DNA of 64,000 nt from an uncultured bacterium (GCA_903896585.1 CAITYI010000261.1:14068-78067), one strand, 5' to 3'; shown: positions 39,488-48,383, numbered from the stretch's first letter. Numbers and translations are program-made. The notes: generated by a model from the letters alone, not told the origin.

Positions 39488-40906
39488 CTACATCAAGTAT
39501 TGGGAGAGGCCTCTCTTGAGATACTTGCCGTGACCCTTAGTACCGAAATATTCATTGTTTTCGACCACAATTTTCCCACGTGAAATTACCGTGTCCACAT
39601 GGCCATCAATCACGGTCCCTTCCCACGCCGAGTGATCCATGTTCATATGGTGGGTTTTTTCCAGCCCGATTTCCGTGCGTCCTGCGGGGTCATAAATCAC
39701 AATATCGGCATCAGATCCTGGAGCGAGGGCACCCTTTTGTGGGTACAGCCCAAACATGCGGGCGGGCGTGGTGGAGCACAATTCGACCCACCTTTCGAGT
39801 GTGATTTGGCCCTCGACGACACCTTGGTAAATCAGATCCATCCGATGCTCGACTGTTCCAATTCCATTGGGAATCTTCGAGAAATCGCCAATACCGAGTT
39901 CCTTTTGTTCTTTGAAGCAGAATGGGCAGTGATCGGTACTGACGATTGAGAGGTCGTTGGTACGCAAGTAGCGCCATAATTCCTCGTGATGTCCCTCTTC
40001 TTTTGAACGAAGGGGAGTTGAACATACCCACTTAGCACCTTCAAATCCGGGTTGGGAAAGGTGATCTTCTAGCGATAGATAAAGGTATTGCGGGCAGGTT
40101 TCCCCGAATACGTTCAAGCCTTGATCGCGCGCGCCTTGCAAAACATTGACGGCCTGTTTCGCCGACATATGAACAATATAGAGCGGTGCACCGGTCATTC
40201 GAGCCAACATGATCGCCCGGTGGACGGCTTCAGCCTCGGTTTCCCAGGGTCGCGTGAGCGAATGGTACTTAGGATCAGTTTTGCCCTCTGCGAGCGCTTG
40301 AGAAACAAGAACATCTATCGCGATGCCATTTTCGGCATGCATCATGATCATGGAACCATTGCCGGCAGCTGTCTGCATGGCCCGGAGAATTTGGCCATCG
40401 TCACTATAGAAGACACCGGGGTAGGCCATGAATAATTTGAAGCTGGTTACTCCCTCACCAATGAGTTCATCCATGGCCTTGAGTGAGTCGTCGTCAACTC
40501 CGCCGATTATTTGGTGAAAACCGTAGTCAATATGGCAGTTACCGCCGGCTTTTTCATGCCATGAGGACAGACCATCTTGCACGCGCTCACCAAATTTCTG
40601 CACGGCGAAGTCGATAATGGTGGTGGTTCCACCCCAGGCAGCGGCTCTGGTTCCCGTTTCAAAGGTATCGGAGGCAAAGGTCCCGCCAAAGGGCAATTCC
40701 ATATGGGTGTGCGAATCCACGCCGCCCGGAATCACGTACTTACCCGACGCGTCAATTACCCGATCAACCGTGGACTCCAATTGAGATCCCAAAGTTGTAT
40801 CCCCGGGAGTGATGATTGCGGCGATAGTTTCACCATCGACAAGTACATCGGCGTGAGATGTTCCCAGTGGGGATACCAGTAATCCGTTCTTAATGAGTAT
40901 TTTCAC
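39488..40906 (-). CDS. hydA: Dihydropyrimidinase/D-hydantoinase
   Basis: A 472-residue cyclic amidohydrolase. The binuclear metal site is complete: H66 and H68 (DSHTHMELPFGG), carbamylated K157 (SFKLFMAYPG), H190 (MMHAENG), H246 (IVHMSAKQA) and D325 (STDHCPF). It opens dihydrouracil, dihydrothymine or hydantoins to N-carbamoyl amino acids. It starts with GTG behind GAGGAG. The next step is supplied by the amidohydrolase gene immediately upstream and the final one by mmsA downstream. Confidence 0.94.
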   Translation of the reverse strand: MKILIKNGLLVSPLGTSHADVLVDGETIAAIITPGDTTLGSQLESTVDRVIDASGKYVIPGGVDSHTHMELPFGGTFASDTFETGTRAAAWGGTTTIIDFAVQKFGERVQDGLSSWHEKAGGNCHIDYGFHQIIGGVDDDSLKAMDELIGEGVTSFKLFMAYPGVFYSDDGQILRAMQTAAGNGSMIMMHAENGIAIDVLVSQALAEGKTDPKYHSLTRPWETEAEAVHRAIMLARMTGAPLYIVHMSAKQAVNVLQGARDQGLNVFGETCPQYLYLSLEDHLSQPGFEGAKWVCSTPLRSKEEGHHEELWRYLRTNDLSIVSTDHCPFCFKEQKELGIGDFSKIPNGIGTVEHRMDLIYQGVVEGQITLERWVELCSTTPARMFGLYPQKGALAPGSDADIVIYDPAGRTEIGLEKTHHMNMDHSAWEGTVIDGHVDTVISRGKIVVENNEYFGTKGHGKYLKRGLSQYLM

Positions 40907-40938
40907 GGCTGCTCCTCGTTGTTCTCCAAGTTGGCTAA

Positions 40939-41775
40939 TTATGGTCGAACGAGATCCTGGTAAGCGTCTGGACGACGGTCACGGTAGAACTGCCAGCGAG
41001 TACGTACTGAATTTATGAGATCAAGATCGAGGTCTCGAACAATAAGTTCTGATTTGTAGGGGTCGCCCTTTTCGCCAACATAACTTCCTTCCGGATCCAC
41101 AAAATAAGACTGACCGTAGAAGTCATCGTCACCAAGGTCCTCAATACCAACCCGGTTGATGGCGCCAACAAAGTATTCATTTGCCACGGCCGCAGCGGGC
41201 TGCTCGATACTCCACAAGTACTGGGATAGTCCCCGGGATGTGGCCGAAGGGTTGAACACGATTTGGGCGCCGTTGAGGCCCAAGGCCCGCCAGCCTTCTG
41301 GGAAATGGCGGTCATAACAGATGTAGACCCCAATCTTCCCAACCGCTGTGTCAAAAATTGGGTAGCCGCCATTGCCAGGGCGGAAATAGAACTTCTCCCA
41401 AAATCCCTTTACGTGGGGGATGTGTTGCTTGCGATATTTACCCAAATAGCTTCCGTCAGCATCAATCACGGCGGCCGTGTTGTAGAGGAATCCGGGGCCG
41501 GCATCTTCATACATGGGCAGGATCATGACCATTTCTAATTCCCGGGCAATCTTTTGAAAACGTTCGGTTATGGGACCTGGGATGGCCTCCGCGTAATCAT
41601 AAAAGGCCGCATCCTGTACCTGACAGAAGTAGGGTCCATAAAATAACTCTTGGAAACAAATAACTTTTGCGCCTTGTTCGGCTGCTGCACGAGCATAATC
41701 TTCATGTTTTTGGATCATGCTCTCTTTGTCCCCGGTCCAGTCTGTTTGGACGAGGGCTGCGCGAACAATTGACAT
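40939..41775 (-). CDS. Nitrilase-fold amidohydrolase, probable beta-ureidopropionase
   Basis: A 278-residue carbon-nitrogen hydrolase with the Glu-Lys-Cys triad E43 (FQELFYGPYF), K116 (KYRKQHIPH) and C153 (YICYDRHFPEGWRAL). The sequence is also close to N-carbamoylputrescine amidases, so the specificity is open. With hydA next to it, hydrolysis of N-carbamoyl-beta-alanine is most likely; carbamoylputrescine hydrolysis would instead fit the polyamine genes. The ATG has AGGAGG six bases upstream. First gene of the eight-gene minus-strand operon. Confidence 0.88.
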   Translation of the reverse strand: MSIVRAALVQTDWTGDKESMIQKHEDYARAAAEQGAKVICFQELFYGPYFCQVQDAAFYDYAEAIPGPITERFQKIARELEMVMILPMYEDAGPGFLYNTAAVIDADGSYLGKYRKQHIPHVKGFWEKFYFRPGNGGYPIFDTAVGKIGVYICYDRHFPEGWRALGLNGAQIVFNPSATSRGLSQYLWSIEQPAAAVANEYFVGAINRVGIEDLGDDDFYGQSYFVDPEGSYVGEKGDPYKSELIVRDLDLDLINSVRTRWQFYRDRRPDAYQDLVRP

Positions 41776-41792
41776 GTATGCCTCCTAGGAAA

Positions 41793-41855
41793 TTGTGTTA
41801 TTCCTAATGCTAGACACAAACAGATGTGTTACACAGGTGATTAACATATTTGTTA
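41793..41855. promoter_or_regulatory. Repeated TGTTA-type boxes, probable MocR operator
   Basis: The divergent gap holds TGTGTTA twice, 31 bp apart (41794-41800 and 41825-41831; about three helix turns), and a third TTTGTTA ending at 41855. The second copy is part of a perfect palindrome TGTGTTACACA (41825-41835), and TTGTGT/ACACAA (41793-41819) forms a wider inverted repeat. GabR/MocR regulators bind such direct repeats between their gene and the divergent target. Binding is inferred. Confidence 0.5.
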
Positions 41856-41876
41856 CGCGATTTTTTAAGGGGTGGC

Positions 41877-43274
41877 ATGGCACAGAAGGCCGGTGGGGCG
41901 GTTTTGGCCGATGGCACCCTGGAATTGTTCTCAAAATTGGTTGAAGAACGTAGTGCTCGCGGAATTGCTTCAGCCCTTCGCCACATGATCACCGCGGGGG
42001 AAATTCATCCAGGTGACAAGCTTCCCACGGTTCGGGACCTGAGCGCCTCCCTCGGAGTGAGCCCAGCAACGGTCGCCCAAGCGTGGCAGGCACTCGCTCA
42101 GGCGGGGATGCTGATCACTCGAGGTCGAGCGGGGACTTTTGTTGCCCACTTCAACGACAAGGATCAGCCTCCTCGGTTTTTGGGTTTGGGTGGCCCGCTG
42201 ATCAATTCCGGTATCGATTTATCACGCGGAACACCAGATCCGTTGCTCCTACCCTCGATATCCCAAGCCATGGAAAGAGTAACTGCCAATCGCGATATCT
42301 GGACGAGCAGTTATTTCGATGAACCGGTTATCCCAGAGCTAGATCAACTGCTTCGACAATCATGGCCCTTTCGCCCCGATTCATTGACGGTCGTTGACGG
42401 GGCCTTAGACGGCCTGTCCCGAATCATTGCTGTCCTTGTGTCGTTTGGGGATCGAGTAATTGTCGAGTCTCCGGGTTTCCCGCCGCTGCTGGACATTCTG
42501 GAACGAGTTGGGGCGGAGATCATTCCCATCGGTCTGGATGAACAGGGCCCCCTTGTTTCCGAACTGGCTGATGCGCTGGTGCGGGACCCGGTGGCTGCAT
42601 TTTTGCAGCCCCGGGCGCACAATCCAACGGGAACAAGCATGTCGCAACTTCGAGCATCGGAGATTGCCGCACTACTGGGTAGGAGCACGTGCTGGATCAT
42701 TGAAGATGACCACAGTGGTGACATCTCAACGGCCCCCGATGTCAGCATTGGTCAGTATCGGCCGGATAAAACCGTTCATATCAGGAGTTTTTCGAAGTCA
42801 CATGGTCCCGATCTGCGGTTAGCTGCCATCGGGGGGGCGAGTGCAGTTATCGAACCCCTCATCAGAGATCGAATGCTCGGACCCGGATGGAGTAGTCGCT
42901 TGCTTCAACATATTCTGGTAGAACTCTTAACCAGTGACGACTCCGTTTCTGCGGTCGAGCATGCGCGGGATCAATACTCGTTGAGATCCACCCATATCCG
43001 CGAGGCGTTGCTAGACAGTGGTCTAGATCCAAGTCCCGGCGATGGCATCAATCTCTTTATCCCGGTTGAAGACGAACAAAGGGTACTCATCAATCTGGCC
43101 GCTGAAGGAATCAGAGTTGCCCCGGGTCGTCCGTTCTTCATTGGAAAGGTGCAGTCTCCCGGAATTCGCGTAACAATTTCTGCCTTAGAAAGTAATCCCG
43201 ATAAAATCAGTAAGTTGGCTCGCACAATCGCGCAAGCCGTCGATCGGTCCGAGCAAACCCAAGGAATTCGTTAA
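41877..43274 (+). CDS. MocR/GabR-family regulator (GntR HTH plus aminotransferase domain)
   Basis: A 465-residue fusion: GntR winged helix in the first ~90 residues (HPGDKLPTVRDLSASLGVSPATVAQAWQAL) and a fold-type I aminotransferase-like domain with PLP lysine K307 (SFSKSHGPDLRLA). In GabR, PLP plus an amino compound triggers transcription. It is divergent from the dihydropyrimidinase operon and upstream of the polyamine genes, so it may sense beta-alanine, GABA or a related amine and control both sides. ATG 41877 follows AAGGGG. Confidence 0.9.
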   Translation: MAQKAGGAVLADGTLELFSKLVEERSARGIASALRHMITAGEIHPGDKLPTVRDLSASLGVSPATVAQAWQALAQAGMLITRGRAGTFVAHFNDKDQPPRFLGLGGPLINSGIDLSRGTPDPLLLPSISQAMERVTANRDIWTSSYFDEPVIPELDQLLRQSWPFRPDSLTVVDGALDGLSRIIAVLVSFGDRVIVESPGFPPLLDILERVGAEIIPIGLDEQGPLVSELADALVRDPVAAFLQPRAHNPTGTSMSQLRASEIAALLGRSTCWIIEDDHSGDISTAPDVSIGQYRPDKTVHIRSFSKSHGPDLRLAAIGGASAVIEPLIRDRMLGPGWSSRLLQHILVELLTSDDSVSAVEHARDQYSLRSTHIREALLDSGLDPSPGDGINLFIPVEDEQRVLINLAAEGIRVAPGRPFFIGKVQSPGIRVTISALESNPDKISKLARTIAQAVDRSEQTQGIR

Positions 43275-43275
43275 T

Positions 43276-43314
43276 ATCCCGCTGATCTTCGACAACATCC
43301 CGCTGATCTTCGAC
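43276..43314 (+). repeat. Two 18-bp direct repeats with 21-bp period
   Basis: ATCCCGCTGATCTTCGAC occurs at 43276-43293 and again at 43297-43314. It begins just behind the regulator stop codon and lies about 65 bases upstream of the aldehyde dehydrogenase start. The 21-bp spacing (two helix turns) suggests paired protein sites on one DNA face, or a recent local duplication. Confidence 0.8.
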
Positions 43315-43378
43315 CGTTTTTGGGAGACTGCGTCCACGGGATGACTTTAGATCGGGCCGGGAGAACAGGGGAGTGACA

Positions 43379-44899
43379 ATGCACACGCTGGATTCACGAT
43401 TTGAAGGTTCATGGATCAACGGTTCATCTTTCGCAGGCAATGGTGATCCATGGGAGGTTATTAACCCAGCAGACTCGAGTGTTGTGGCGACTCTCACGTT
43501 GGCGACCCCTGCAGACGTCGCCTACGCCGTTGAATCAGCGCACATGGCGTTTCAGACTTGGTCACGCACGGTCCCCGCCGAGAGAAGTGCGCTACTGCAT
43601 GCCTTGGCCAGAAGACTAGAAGAGCGAGCTGAGGAGTATGTACTGGTCGAATCGGCCCAGACGGGAAAGCCTTTTCGGCTTTGCCGAGAGTTTGATATCC
43701 CCGGATCAATTGACAATGTGAGTTATTTTGCCGGAATCGCTCGCAATGCGGAAGGGAAAGCATCGACCGAGTGGGTATCCAATATCAACTCCTCAATTCG
43801 ACGTGAACCGATTGGGGTGATCGGGTCAATAGCCCCCTGGAACTACCCCCTCCAAATGGCCATGTGGAAAGTGCTCCCCGCAATTGCCGCTGGTAACACA
43901 ATTGTGCTCAAGCCGGCCGAGCTCACCCCTCTCACCGCTCTCATGTTGGCCCAAGACTGCACCCACGTGGGTTTCCCAGACGGTGTCGTAAATGTCGTGA
44001 CTGGTTCGGGACCGTTGGCCGGAGAGGCCCTCGTCTCGCATCCAGAGGTGGCCATGGTTTCCTTTACCGGATCTACCAAGGTGGGCAAGCGAGTCATGGA
44101 GCTGGCGACCGCGGGTATCAAGCGAGTCCATTTAGAGCTCGGGGGCAAAGCTCCATTCATCGTGTTTGCCGATGCCAACCTCGAAGCAGCGATCCACGGT
44201 GCGGTGGCCGGTTCGCTGATCAACAGCGGCCAGGATTGCACGGCGGCAACGAGGGCCTATGTACATGAATCCCTGTTTGCAGATTTCGTTACCGGAGTAA
44301 ATGAGCTTTTCGCACAGATTTGCGTAGGGGACCCACAATTGGACTCAACAGATATTGGACCCCTTGTGTCAATTGCTCAGCGGGACCGAGTTCACGGTTT
44401 CGTGGAGCGGGCCAGGTCCCAAGGAGCCACGGTGCATGTTGGCGGGGAATCGCCTAGCGAGAAACCCGATGGCGTGGAAGGTGGAGCCTTCTATCCGCCG
44501 ACTCTCCTCACCGGGGTTGGCCAACACTGGGAAATAGTCCAAGAGGAAATCTTTGGCCCGGTGCTGGTTGTTCTGCCCTTTAATTCCATCGAGGAGGGTT
44601 TAGCTCTGGCAAATGACACTCCCTATGGATTAGCGGCCTCCGCCTGGACACAGTCAGTTGTCATCTCGGAGCGAGCTCAGCGGGAGATTAATGCGGGTAC
44701 GGTCTGGATCAATGACCACATTCCGATCATGAGTGAGATGCCACATGGTGGATTTGGGGGCTCGGGTTTCGGCAAGGATATGTCTACCTACTCCCTAGAG
44801 GAGTACACCAGAATCAAGCATGTAGCCGTTGACGTCACGGGTGAGGTTAAGAAAGACTGGCATCGGACCATTTTCCGGGATAACTTCCCCGAAGCCTGA
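43379..44899 (+). CDS. Aminoaldehyde dehydrogenase, second copy
   Basis: A 506-residue aldehyde dehydrogenase paralogous to the one at 31625-33067. Both have GQDCTAATR (C287 here) and the near-identical C-terminal block MPHGGF...YTRIKHV. E253 in HLELGG is the base. Likely substrate is again an omega-aminoaldehyde such as 4-aminobutanal. The ATG at 43379 has AGGGGAG five bases upstream; the GTG at 43373 is too close to it. It leads the plus-strand polyamine run and sits behind a tandem repeat. Confidence 0.9.
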   Translation: MHTLDSRFEGSWINGSSFAGNGDPWEVINPADSSVVATLTLATPADVAYAVESAHMAFQTWSRTVPAERSALLHALARRLEERAEEYVLVESAQTGKPFRLCREFDIPGSIDNVSYFAGIARNAEGKASTEWVSNINSSIRREPIGVIGSIAPWNYPLQMAMWKVLPAIAAGNTIVLKPAELTPLTALMLAQDCTHVGFPDGVVNVVTGSGPLAGEALVSHPEVAMVSFTGSTKVGKRVMELATAGIKRVHLELGGKAPFIVFADANLEAAIHGAVAGSLINSGQDCTAATRAYVHESLFADFVTGVNELFAQICVGDPQLDSTDIGPLVSIAQRDRVHGFVERARSQGATVHVGGESPSEKPDGVEGGAFYPPTLLTGVGQHWEIVQEEIFGPVLVVLPFNSIEEGLALANDTPYGLAASAWTQSVVISERAQREINAGTVWINDHIPIMSEMPHGGFGGSGFGKDMSTYSLEEYTRIKHVAVDVTGEVKKDWHRTIFRDNFPEA

Positions 44900-45071
44900 C
44901 AGCGACGACACGAAGTTGTTACATAATTTGTACTCAATAAACTGAAGGTAGCCAGCTTTACCGACTACCGTTGGCGAAGAGATACAACCATCAGGCCGGA
45001 CAAAGTGGCCCGTAATGAAAACGCTCGTCTTGGAATGTTCGTATTGAAATTCGCATAGGAGAGGAAAGACC
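44900..45071 (+). promoter_or_regulatory. Probable promoter region of the polyamine importer operon
   Basis: A 172-base gap without a coding frame. Near its left end TTGTTAC (44916-44922) repeats the core of the boxes upstream of the MocR gene, followed by an A/T-rich stretch containing TACA-n5-TGTA. It ends in the strong ribosome site AGGAGAGGAAAG. The likeness to the MocR boxes suggests, but does not prove, shared control. Confidence 0.4.
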
Positions 45072-46277
45072 ATGACACTCAACCGACCCGAGACCATTGC
45101 GGCCATCGCTGGACAAATCCGCACATCTGTTTCCCGCAGGCGCCTGTTGCAGGCTGCTGGCATTGGGAGCGCTGCCATGGTTGTTGCCGCATGTGGCACG
45201 GGTTCTGAGGAGTCAGGTGAAGCGGCATCGGCGACCGACCTATCCGATACCGAAATGATTGCGAATTGGTCTAACTGGCCTCTGTACCTTGATGTCGATG
45301 AAGAATCGGGCGAGTACCCATCGCTCGTTGCTTTTGAGGAGTCCACTGGAATTGATGTCACCTATACCGAAGATGTCAATGACAACAATGAGTTCTTTGC
45401 CAAGGTGCGTACCCAACTTGAGCAAGGTCAAGACATTGGTCGAGATCTGGTTGTTCTCACTGACTGGATGGCTGCACTGTGGATTCAGAGCGGGTACGCC
45501 CAAAAACTTGACAAGGCACTTATTCCTAACTCGGTAAATTTGATTCCTCGCCTGGCAGACGTCAACTTTGATAAACCGCGTGACTTCTCACTTCCATGGC
45601 AGTCAGGATTTGGTGGCTTGGGCTACAACACCCCGGCCTTGCAGGCAGCCACGGGAAAGTCGACCATGACTTCAATGGACGAATTATTTGACCCAGCGCT
45701 GAAGGGCCGAGTGACATTGCTCTCCGAAATGCGCGACACCATGGGTTGTATTTTGGCGTGGAAGGGTTATGACCCTTCAAACTTCACGGAAGCTGAATTT
45801 GAGGAAGCAATCGCGGAATTGACCAAGCAGGTGGACAGTGGTCAGGTGCGTCAAGTAACTGGAAACGACTACGTCGCGGCAATGGAAAGCGGTGATGTCA
45901 TTGCGGTTATTGGTTGGTCGGGAGATATTTTCGCCCTCGGTGACGAATTCAACTTCACGTTGCCCGAAAGCGGTGGCATGCTTTGGACGGACAACATGTT
46001 GATTCCTGCACTAGCTCAGCATAAGAAAAACGCCGAGTTGATTATGAACAACTATTACGACCCGGCAGTGGCGGCCCAGGTGGCGGCATATGTGAATTAC
46101 ATTTGTCCGGTTCTAGGTGCCCAGGCTGAAATGGAAAAAATAGATCCTGCGCTTGCGAGCAGTGAATTCATTTTCCCCACAGATGCAATGCTCAATCAAA
46201 CCTATGTCTTCATGGAATTAACACAAGAACAAAATGAAGCCTACGAACGGCTTTTCCAAAAGGCGATCGGCAACTAG
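45072..46277 (+). CDS. potD: Polyamine-type ABC substrate-binding lipoprotein (PotD-like)
   Basis: A 401-residue binding protein of the spermidine/putrescine family (ANWSNWPLYLD near the start of the mature part, LPWQSGFGGLGYN in the binding domain). The N-terminus carries a Tat-like motif SRRRLLQAAG and then a lipobox VVAAC with lipidated C41, so it is probably a Tat-exported lipoprotein. It is followed by ATPase and two permeases in the usual order. The preferred polyamine is unknown; neighbours suggest putrescine, agmatine or related diamines. Confidence 0.9.
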   Translation: MTLNRPETIAAIAGQIRTSVSRRRLLQAAGIGSAAMVVAACGTGSEESGEAASATDLSDTEMIANWSNWPLYLDVDEESGEYPSLVAFEESTGIDVTYTEDVNDNNEFFAKVRTQLEQGQDIGRDLVVLTDWMAALWIQSGYAQKLDKALIPNSVNLIPRLADVNFDKPRDFSLPWQSGFGGLGYNTPALQAATGKSTMTSMDELFDPALKGRVTLLSEMRDTMGCILAWKGYDPSNFTEAEFEEAIAELTKQVDSGQVRQVTGNDYVAAMESGDVIAVIGWSGDIFALGDEFNFTLPESGGMLWTDNMLIPALAQHKKNAELIMNNYYDPAVAAQVAAYVNYICPVLGAQAEMEKIDPALASSEFIFPTDAMLNQTYVFMELTQEQNEAYERLFQKAIGN

Positions 46278-46338
46278 CGTTTTCAACTGTGTGGATCAAA
46301 TAACTTGAACTTAACAGTGTGCCTTGAAAGGAATTAGA

Positions 46339-47490
46339 TTGAGCGAATCCAGTGGTCGCAATATTGAAGATCTGCACCTAAAGAGTCTCACTAAAAAATT
46401 TGGCGAGGTCGCCGCAGTTGATGACTTGACGCTCACGATCCCAGCGGGGTCATTCTTTGCCCTACTGGGTGCGTCGGGCTGCGGCAAAACCACCACATTG
46501 CGCATGGTGGCTGGATTGGAAGATCCAACTTCGGGGAACATTGTGATCGGTGATAAAGACATCACGCATCTTCGGGCATTTCAGCGACCAGTCAACACTG
46601 TTTTTCAGTCTTATGCTCTTTTCCCGCATCTAGACATTTTCGAAAATGTGGCATTCGGCCTCCGCCGTCGCAAGGTAAAAGATGTCGATCAAAAAGTGAA
46701 CGCAATGCTTGAACTTGTCGAGTTGGGTCCCATGGCTCGGCGCAAGCCGAGTCAATTGTCGGGCGGGCAGCAGCAGCGAGTAGCCGTTGCTCGGGCTCTT
46801 ATTAACGAACCAGATGTGCTGTTACTGGACGAACCTTTAGGTGCATTAGATCTCAAGTTACGCAGGCAAATGCAAATCGAGTTGAAAAGAATTCAGGTGG
46901 AAGTGGGCACCACGTTTGTCCACGTGACCCACGATCAAGAAGAAGCCATGACCATGGCCGACACGGTTGCCGTCATGAATGCCGGTCGCATTGAACAAAT
47001 GGGACATCCTGCAGATATATATGAGCTTCCTCAGACCGTTTTTGTGGCTAATTTCTTGGGTCAATCAAATCTGTTTGCTGGATCACGAACCGGCCAGTCC
47101 GGTGAGGTAATCATGGTTGACTCTCACGGCATGAAATTCTCGGTGTTGAGTTCGCGAAATTCAGCCAGGTCAGACGAAATCATTGTCGGTATTCGACCGG
47201 AAAAAATCGTGGTTCGTGATCTGGTTGATCGGGACAATGTCCCTTCAGGTCACAACATTCTTGAGGGCCGAGTTACCGATGTTTCCTACACAGGAGTGTC
47301 TACTCAGTATGTAGTGGAGACTTCGTGGGGGCAAGACGTCACAGTATTTGAGCAAAATGTGATTGTGGGGGATCGCTGTGAAGTTGGCGATCAAGTGATT
47401 CTGCACTGGTCGCCTGAACACACATTTGGTCTTGCTGGGGGAGAGACCCTCCTACATAAGACCGCCCAAGTTCTAGCCGCAGGCGTTTAG
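46339..47490 (+). CDS. potA: Polyamine-type ABC transporter ATPase (PotA-like)
   Basis: A 383-residue ATPase: Walker A GASGCGKTTTLR, signature LSGGQQQRVAVARAL, Walker B LLLDEPLGALD, H-loop VHVTHDQEEAMTM and a C-terminal TOBE regulatory domain from about residue 240. The start is probably TTG 46339, because AAAGGA lies six bases upstream; the other in-frame option, TTG 46324, has no ribosome site. TTG initiation may lower expression relative to potD. Confidence 0.92.
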   Translation: MSESSGRNIEDLHLKSLTKKFGEVAAVDDLTLTIPAGSFFALLGASGCGKTTTLRMVAGLEDPTSGNIVIGDKDITHLRAFQRPVNTVFQSYALFPHLDIFENVAFGLRRRKVKDVDQKVNAMLELVELGPMARRKPSQLSGGQQQRVAVARALINEPDVLLLDEPLGALDLKLRRQMQIELKRIQVEVGTTFVHVTHDQEEAMTMADTVAVMNAGRIEQMGHPADIYELPQTVFVANFLGQSNLFAGSRTGQSGEVIMVDSHGMKFSVLSSRNSARSDEIIVGIRPEKIVVRDLVDRDNVPSGHNILEGRVTDVSYTGVSTQYVVETSWGQDVTVFEQNVIVGDRCEVGDQVILHWSPEHTFGLAGGETLLHKTAQVLAAGV

Positions 47491-47492
47491 CG

Positions 47493-48383
47493 GTGGTCGC
47501 ACTACTTCCGTCAACTGGGGTGAAGCCTCAGGTGTCGCCCCAAAAACGTTCTCGAACCGGGTATTTTCTTTTACTGCCGGGCATGACATGGCTAGCCATT
47601 TTCTTCGCCATTCCATTTGTCACTTTATTCCTCACCAGTCTTCAGGCGCCGGTAGCAGGTAAATCCGGACAGTATGTTCCGGCTTTTCAGGTCAGCAATT
47701 ACCCGGATGCACTCATCGAGTACTGGCCACAATTTCTCAAGTCATTCATCTATGCCGGGATCGCCACTGCCCTTGCGTTATTGATTGCGTATCCACTGGC
47801 TTACTTCATTGCATTTAAAGCAGGTCGCTGGCGTGCATTGATGTTGGTCCTCGTTATTGCCCCCTCATTCGCATCTTTCCTACTTCGAACCTATGCATGG
47901 AAAACCATTTTGGCTGATGAAGGTTTCATCACCTCTTTTTTCAATGCGCTACACCTATTACCCGATGATCGAATTTTGAACACCAGCATTGCCGTGATTG
48001 CCGGTCTCACCTATAACTTCCTTCCATTTATGATTTTGCCTCTATATGCAGCATTGGAAAAAGTGGACCCGAGACTAATCGAGGCATCAAATGACCTTTA
48101 TGCCTCTGCGTTCACAACATTCCGCAAAGTCACTTGGCCGTTATCGCTTCCAGGTGTGGTGGCAGGAACGCTTCTGACGTTTATCCCGGCTACGGGTGAT
48201 TACATCAACGCTGAACTTTTGGGTTCGACTCAGGACAGAATGATTGGCAATGTTATTCAAACCAACTTTATTGAATTTAGAGATTATCCGACCGCGAGCG
48301 CTCTGTCGTTTGTTCTCATGGCGGTAATTCTGGTCTTGGTCTTTACCTATATTCGCCGAGCCGGAACGGAGGACTTGGTCTAA
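47493..48383 (+). CDS. potB: Polyamine-type ABC transporter permease (PotB-like)
   Basis: A 296-residue membrane subunit with six spans. The EAA loop region (EASNDLYASAFTTFRKVTWPLSLPGVVAG) is typical of the Pot/ferric group. It begins with GTG two bases after the ATPase stop; a second GTG at 47520 is possible. Its stop overlaps the next ATG (TAATG). Confidence 0.92.
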   Translation: MVALLPSTGVKPQVSPQKRSRTGYFLLLPGMTWLAIFFAIPFVTLFLTSLQAPVAGKSGQYVPAFQVSNYPDALIEYWPQFLKSFIYAGIATALALLIAYPLAYFIAFKAGRWRALMLVLVIAPSFASFLLRTYAWKTILADEGFITSFFNALHLLPDDRILNTSIAVIAGLTYNFLPFMILPLYAALEKVDPRLIEASNDLYASAFTTFRKVTWPLSLPGVVAGTLLTFIPATGDYINAELLGSTQDRMIGNVIQTNFIEFRDYPTASALSFVLMAVILVLVFTYIRRAGTEDLV

